Positions 61,879 through 64,000 of a stretch of 64,000 bases of DNA are shown one piece after another (position 1 is the first letter of the stretch; every line of letters starts with the position of its first letter). This DNA is from DATLLN01 sp963809205 (GTDB lineage Bacteria > Actinomycetota > Thermoleophilia > Gaiellales > JAICJC01). Below the pieces are notes generated by a model. The model worked only from the letters and a program-made list of their open reading frames with translations, searched no databases and had not been told where the DNA came from. The stretch covers positions 248,001 through 312,000 of the forward strand of contig CAWEIS010000028.1 of assembly GCA_963809205.1 (NCBI GenBank), written 5' to 3'. The position numbers and the translations under genes were made by a program.

Positions 61879-63766
61879 CGCCGTAAGCCTACCGAGTGCC
61901 GCACCCGGCTCACCGCACCAGCCAGCGAGCCGTCCTCCACCAGCGGCACGGCACGTACCCGGACGCCGGGGTGGGCGAACGCGGCGGCGGCGATCCGCGC
62001 GGCCTCCGCCTGCTCGGGCTCGAAGCACCCCCGGCGGCCCGGTCATGCCGGCCTCCAGTGCGACCACCAGCGGCGCGATTTCCAGCCGGCCGTCGCCGCT
62101 GCGCGGCACGCGGCGGCGGGCGACCACCAGGCCGCGTGCGACGGCGAACGCCTGGACGAAGCGATCGTCCACATCCGGCGCCAGCAGCACGCCGCTGCGG
62201 CCGCGGGCGCGGCGCAGCCTGGTCATCGTGCGGCGGACGCTGTCCACCGCTTCCAGCTGGTCGCGCGCAGTCGCTGCGTCCTCGTAGCGCTGGGCCTCGG
62301 CCAGGGCAGCCATTCGCAGCCGCAGCGCCCGCAGCTGCTCGCACTCGACCCCCGTCTCCATCCAGGTGCGGAGCGCGAGCACCGACGCCGCGTGCCGCTC
62401 GGCGTCGGCGCCGCCGCGGCACGGCGCCCTGCAGGTGCCGAGCACGCCGGCCAGGCATCCCTCCTCGCTGTCCGGGATCGCCGGCCGGCAGGAGCGGATG
62501 CCGAAGGCGGACCGCAGCGCCGCCGCGGCGGCCTGCGCGCGGCTGCGCGACGGCAGCGGACCGATCGTCGCGCAGGTCGGCTGCGGCCGGTCGGTGACGG
62601 CCAGCCGCGGCACCGAATCGCCGTGGGTCAGCGTCAGGTAGCACGCGCGCTCGGGGTGGGCGTTGCGGCTGTTGGCGGGCGGCCGCAGCCGGCCGATCAG
62701 CTCCAGCTCGACCAGGGCCGCCTCCAGCTCGGAGCCCAGCGGCCGGGTCTCGACGCGCTCGGTGGCGGCCAGAGCGTGCTCGACCGCACGCCGCTGCGGC
62801 GGCCCCGAGAAGTACGAGCGCACGCGGGCACGCAGGTCGCTGGCCTTGCCGACGTACAGCACGTGCTCGGTGCCGTCCCGGAACAGGTAGACGCCGGGGC
62901 CGCGGGGCACTTCGCGTGCGAGGTCGCGGCGGCGGCGCACCGACCGCCGGGCCGGGCCGGCCAGCGAGATGGCGTCGGCGACCGTCCGCGCACCCCGCTC
63001 CTGCGCCAGCCCCAGCAGCGCCGCCAGCACCTCGCCGGTGGCCTGGGCGTCGGGCAGTGCGCGGTGGCAGGGACGCACCTCGGTGTCGAAGCGCTCCGCC
63101 AGGGTGCCCAGGTTCATACGCGGCAGCCGGCCGGCCAGCAGCCGCCGGGCGAGCATCACCGTGTCCAACACGGGCGCTGCCAGCCGGCGGCCGCGCAGCC
63201 GAGACAGCTCGGCGTCGACGAAGCCGACGTCGAAGCTGGCGTTGTGCGCGACCAGCACGGCGCCCGCCGCGAACTCCAGGAACTCGGGCAGCACGCGCTC
63301 GATCCGCGGCGCGCCCCGAAGATCACGCGTCTCGAGGCCGGTGATGCGGGTGATCGTCGCCGGCATCGCCACGCCGGGATCGACCAGCCGCTCGAACTCA
63401 TCCACGGCCTCGAAGCCGCGCATCCGCACCGCCCCGATCTCGACGATCCGCGAGACCCCCGGCCGGGTGCCGGTCGTCTCCAGGTCGAAGACGACGTACG
63501 GCGCCTCCTCGACCAGCAGGTCGACCAGCGACTGCAGCTCCTCCCATTCGGTCAGCGCGACCTCGCGCCCGGACCGCCAGGTCAAGCCGGGGGTCGGTCG
63601 AGACGACCTCGTCCACCAGCTGGTGCACGAGCGCCGACGGCGCCCCCTTGAGCGCGAACAGGCAGCGCGCTGCCTCGGCGACGGGCAACGGCGCCCGGCG
63701 CTCGCGGAGACGCTCGACCAGCCGGTCGGCGCCGTCCAGGGAGAGCTGTGCCAGAGCGCTCGCCAT
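61875..63766 (-). CDS. DEDD exonuclease fused to GIY-YIG/UvrC-like region, SOS-type promoter, two frameshifts
   Basis: About 631 aa. ATG at 63766 starts MASALAQLSLDGADRLVERL. After a shift near 63585 the exonuclease domain reads PYVVFDLETTGTRPGVSRIV (catalytic Asp, Glu), AVLVAHNASFDVGFVDAELS, and HRALPDAQATGEVLAALL (final Asp). A GIY-YIG nuclease follows (GPGVYLFRDGTEHVLYVGKA), then a UvrC-like Cys-rich part (EGCLAGVLGTCRAPCRGG) and a UVR motif (RYEDAATARDQLEAV). A second shift near 62035 leads to the stop at 61875. This fused form is known in actinobacteria. It likely acts in DNA repair. Its TGA overlaps pyrF. Confidence 0.87.
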
Positions 63767-63780
63767 CGAACATATGTTCG
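63767..63780. promoter_or_regulatory. LexA/SOS box
   Basis: CGAACATATGTTCG is a perfect 14-bp palindrome matching the Gram-positive LexA box (GAAC-N4-GTTC). It abuts the ATG of the exonuclease/GIY-YIG gene, and its inner TATGTT could be part of the -10 element. It also lies 44 bp from the divergent methyltransferase. Confidence 0.82.
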
Positions 63781-63823
63781 CACAAAGCGGCGGACGGCGG
63801 CGGGACTACACTCCGAGCCCGGC

Positions 63824-64000
63824 ATGGGCGTGCACCCGACAGCGACGACGTTCGGACTGGTCGCGGATGAGTATGAACGGGGCCGCCCCGGCTACCCGCA
63901 GGAGGCGGTCGCATGGCTGGTCGAGCACGCCGGCCTGGACGGCGGGTCGGTGGTCGTCGACGTCGCCGCCGGCACCGGCAAGCTGACCCGGAGGCTGGTG
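63824..64000 (+). CDS. Class I SAM-dependent methyltransferase, 3' end outside window
   Basis: From ATG at 63824 (MGVHPTATTFGLVADEYERG) 59 codons run open to the window edge. VVVDVAAGTGKLTRRLV is methyltransferase motif I, and YERGRPGYPQEAVAWLVEHA is the usual opening of the Methyltransf_11/25 group. A TACACT element at 63806-63811 is a possible -10 with a short leader. It is divergent from the SOS-controlled exonuclease gene, so LexA might also affect it. The substrate is unknown. Confidence 0.8.
   Translation, partial: MGVHPTATTFGLVADEYERGRPGYPQEAVAWLVEHAGLDGGSVVVDVAAGTGKLTRRLV

Noticed and set aside
60604..63651. Very long plus-strand open frame (over 1,000 codons) opposite pyrF and the exonuclease gene
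   Set aside because: It is antisense to recognisable domains on the minus strand and is Arg/Gln/His-rich without any family motif. High-GC genomes give such shadow frames.

Overview
The window is very GC-rich, with tightly packed genes, many 4-bp ATGA/GTGA/TTGA overlaps and frequent GTG/TTG starts. The gene content points to Actinomycetota: rplM-rpsI-glmM-glmS, acpS-nnrD-alr, guaA next to a GuaB3-type IMP dehydrogenase relative, a LytR_C protein, a fused DEDD-exonuclease/UvrC-like gene, and an SOS box of Gram-positive type (CGAACATATGTTCG). A soil Thermoleophilia-like lineage is my guess, but it is inference only. I see no rRNA or tRNA gene, no CRISPR array, no insertion sequence and no phage, and no gene-free stretch longer than about 300 bases.

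Layout. 0-12 kb: end of a secreted protein; two divergent GH13 glycosidases; an SDR; a VOC protein; an MFS exporter divergent from a WYL regulator; a polytopic membrane sensor-like protein; a zinc-ribbon/adenylate-cyclase/ATPase signalling protein. 12-15.5 kb: a heterodimeric ABC exporter. 15.6-23 kb: small helical protein, EamA transporter, CAP protein, ispH, a multi-PAS histidine kinase and an NAD-dependent epimerase. 23-28 kb: ileS, a 47-aa ORF, a Nudix hydrolase, a serine hydrolase. 28-35 kb: seven minus-strand genes with gaps of 44 bp or less (cytochrome c, TPP enzyme, BKACE, anchored protein, class III aminotransferase, small membrane protein, PLP decarboxylase), an apparently uncharacterised metabolic operon. 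35-41.5 kb: thpR, then the minus-strand run acpS-nnrD-CBS-alr-cca-methyltransferase. 41.5-48.7 kb: small accessory enzymes, an adenosine deaminase family protein, an MFS pump. 48.7-52.7 kb: glmS, glmM, rpsI, rplM. 52.7-60.6 kb: degenerate HD-GYP protein, XdhC, a secreted protein, YbjQ, guaA, guaB3, a PfkB kinase. 60.7-64 kb: small membrane protein, pyrF coupled to an SOS-type exonuclease/GIY-YIG gene, and the start of a methyltransferase.

Sequence quality. Single-base indels break many frames, most densely at 0.45-3.75 kb and 6.4-11.4 kb. They also hit ispH, alr, the histidine kinase and the exonuclease gene. Because essential single-copy genes are affected and the reading resumes in another frame with full family similarity, I read most of these as consensus errors, not decay. 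Coordinates of frameshifted genes therefore span the whole locus.

Four copies of a palindrome family with core GGGGTC(A/T)GACCCC lie between genes (15.6, 23.03, 23.10 and 54.0 kb) and are the clearest dispersed repeat.
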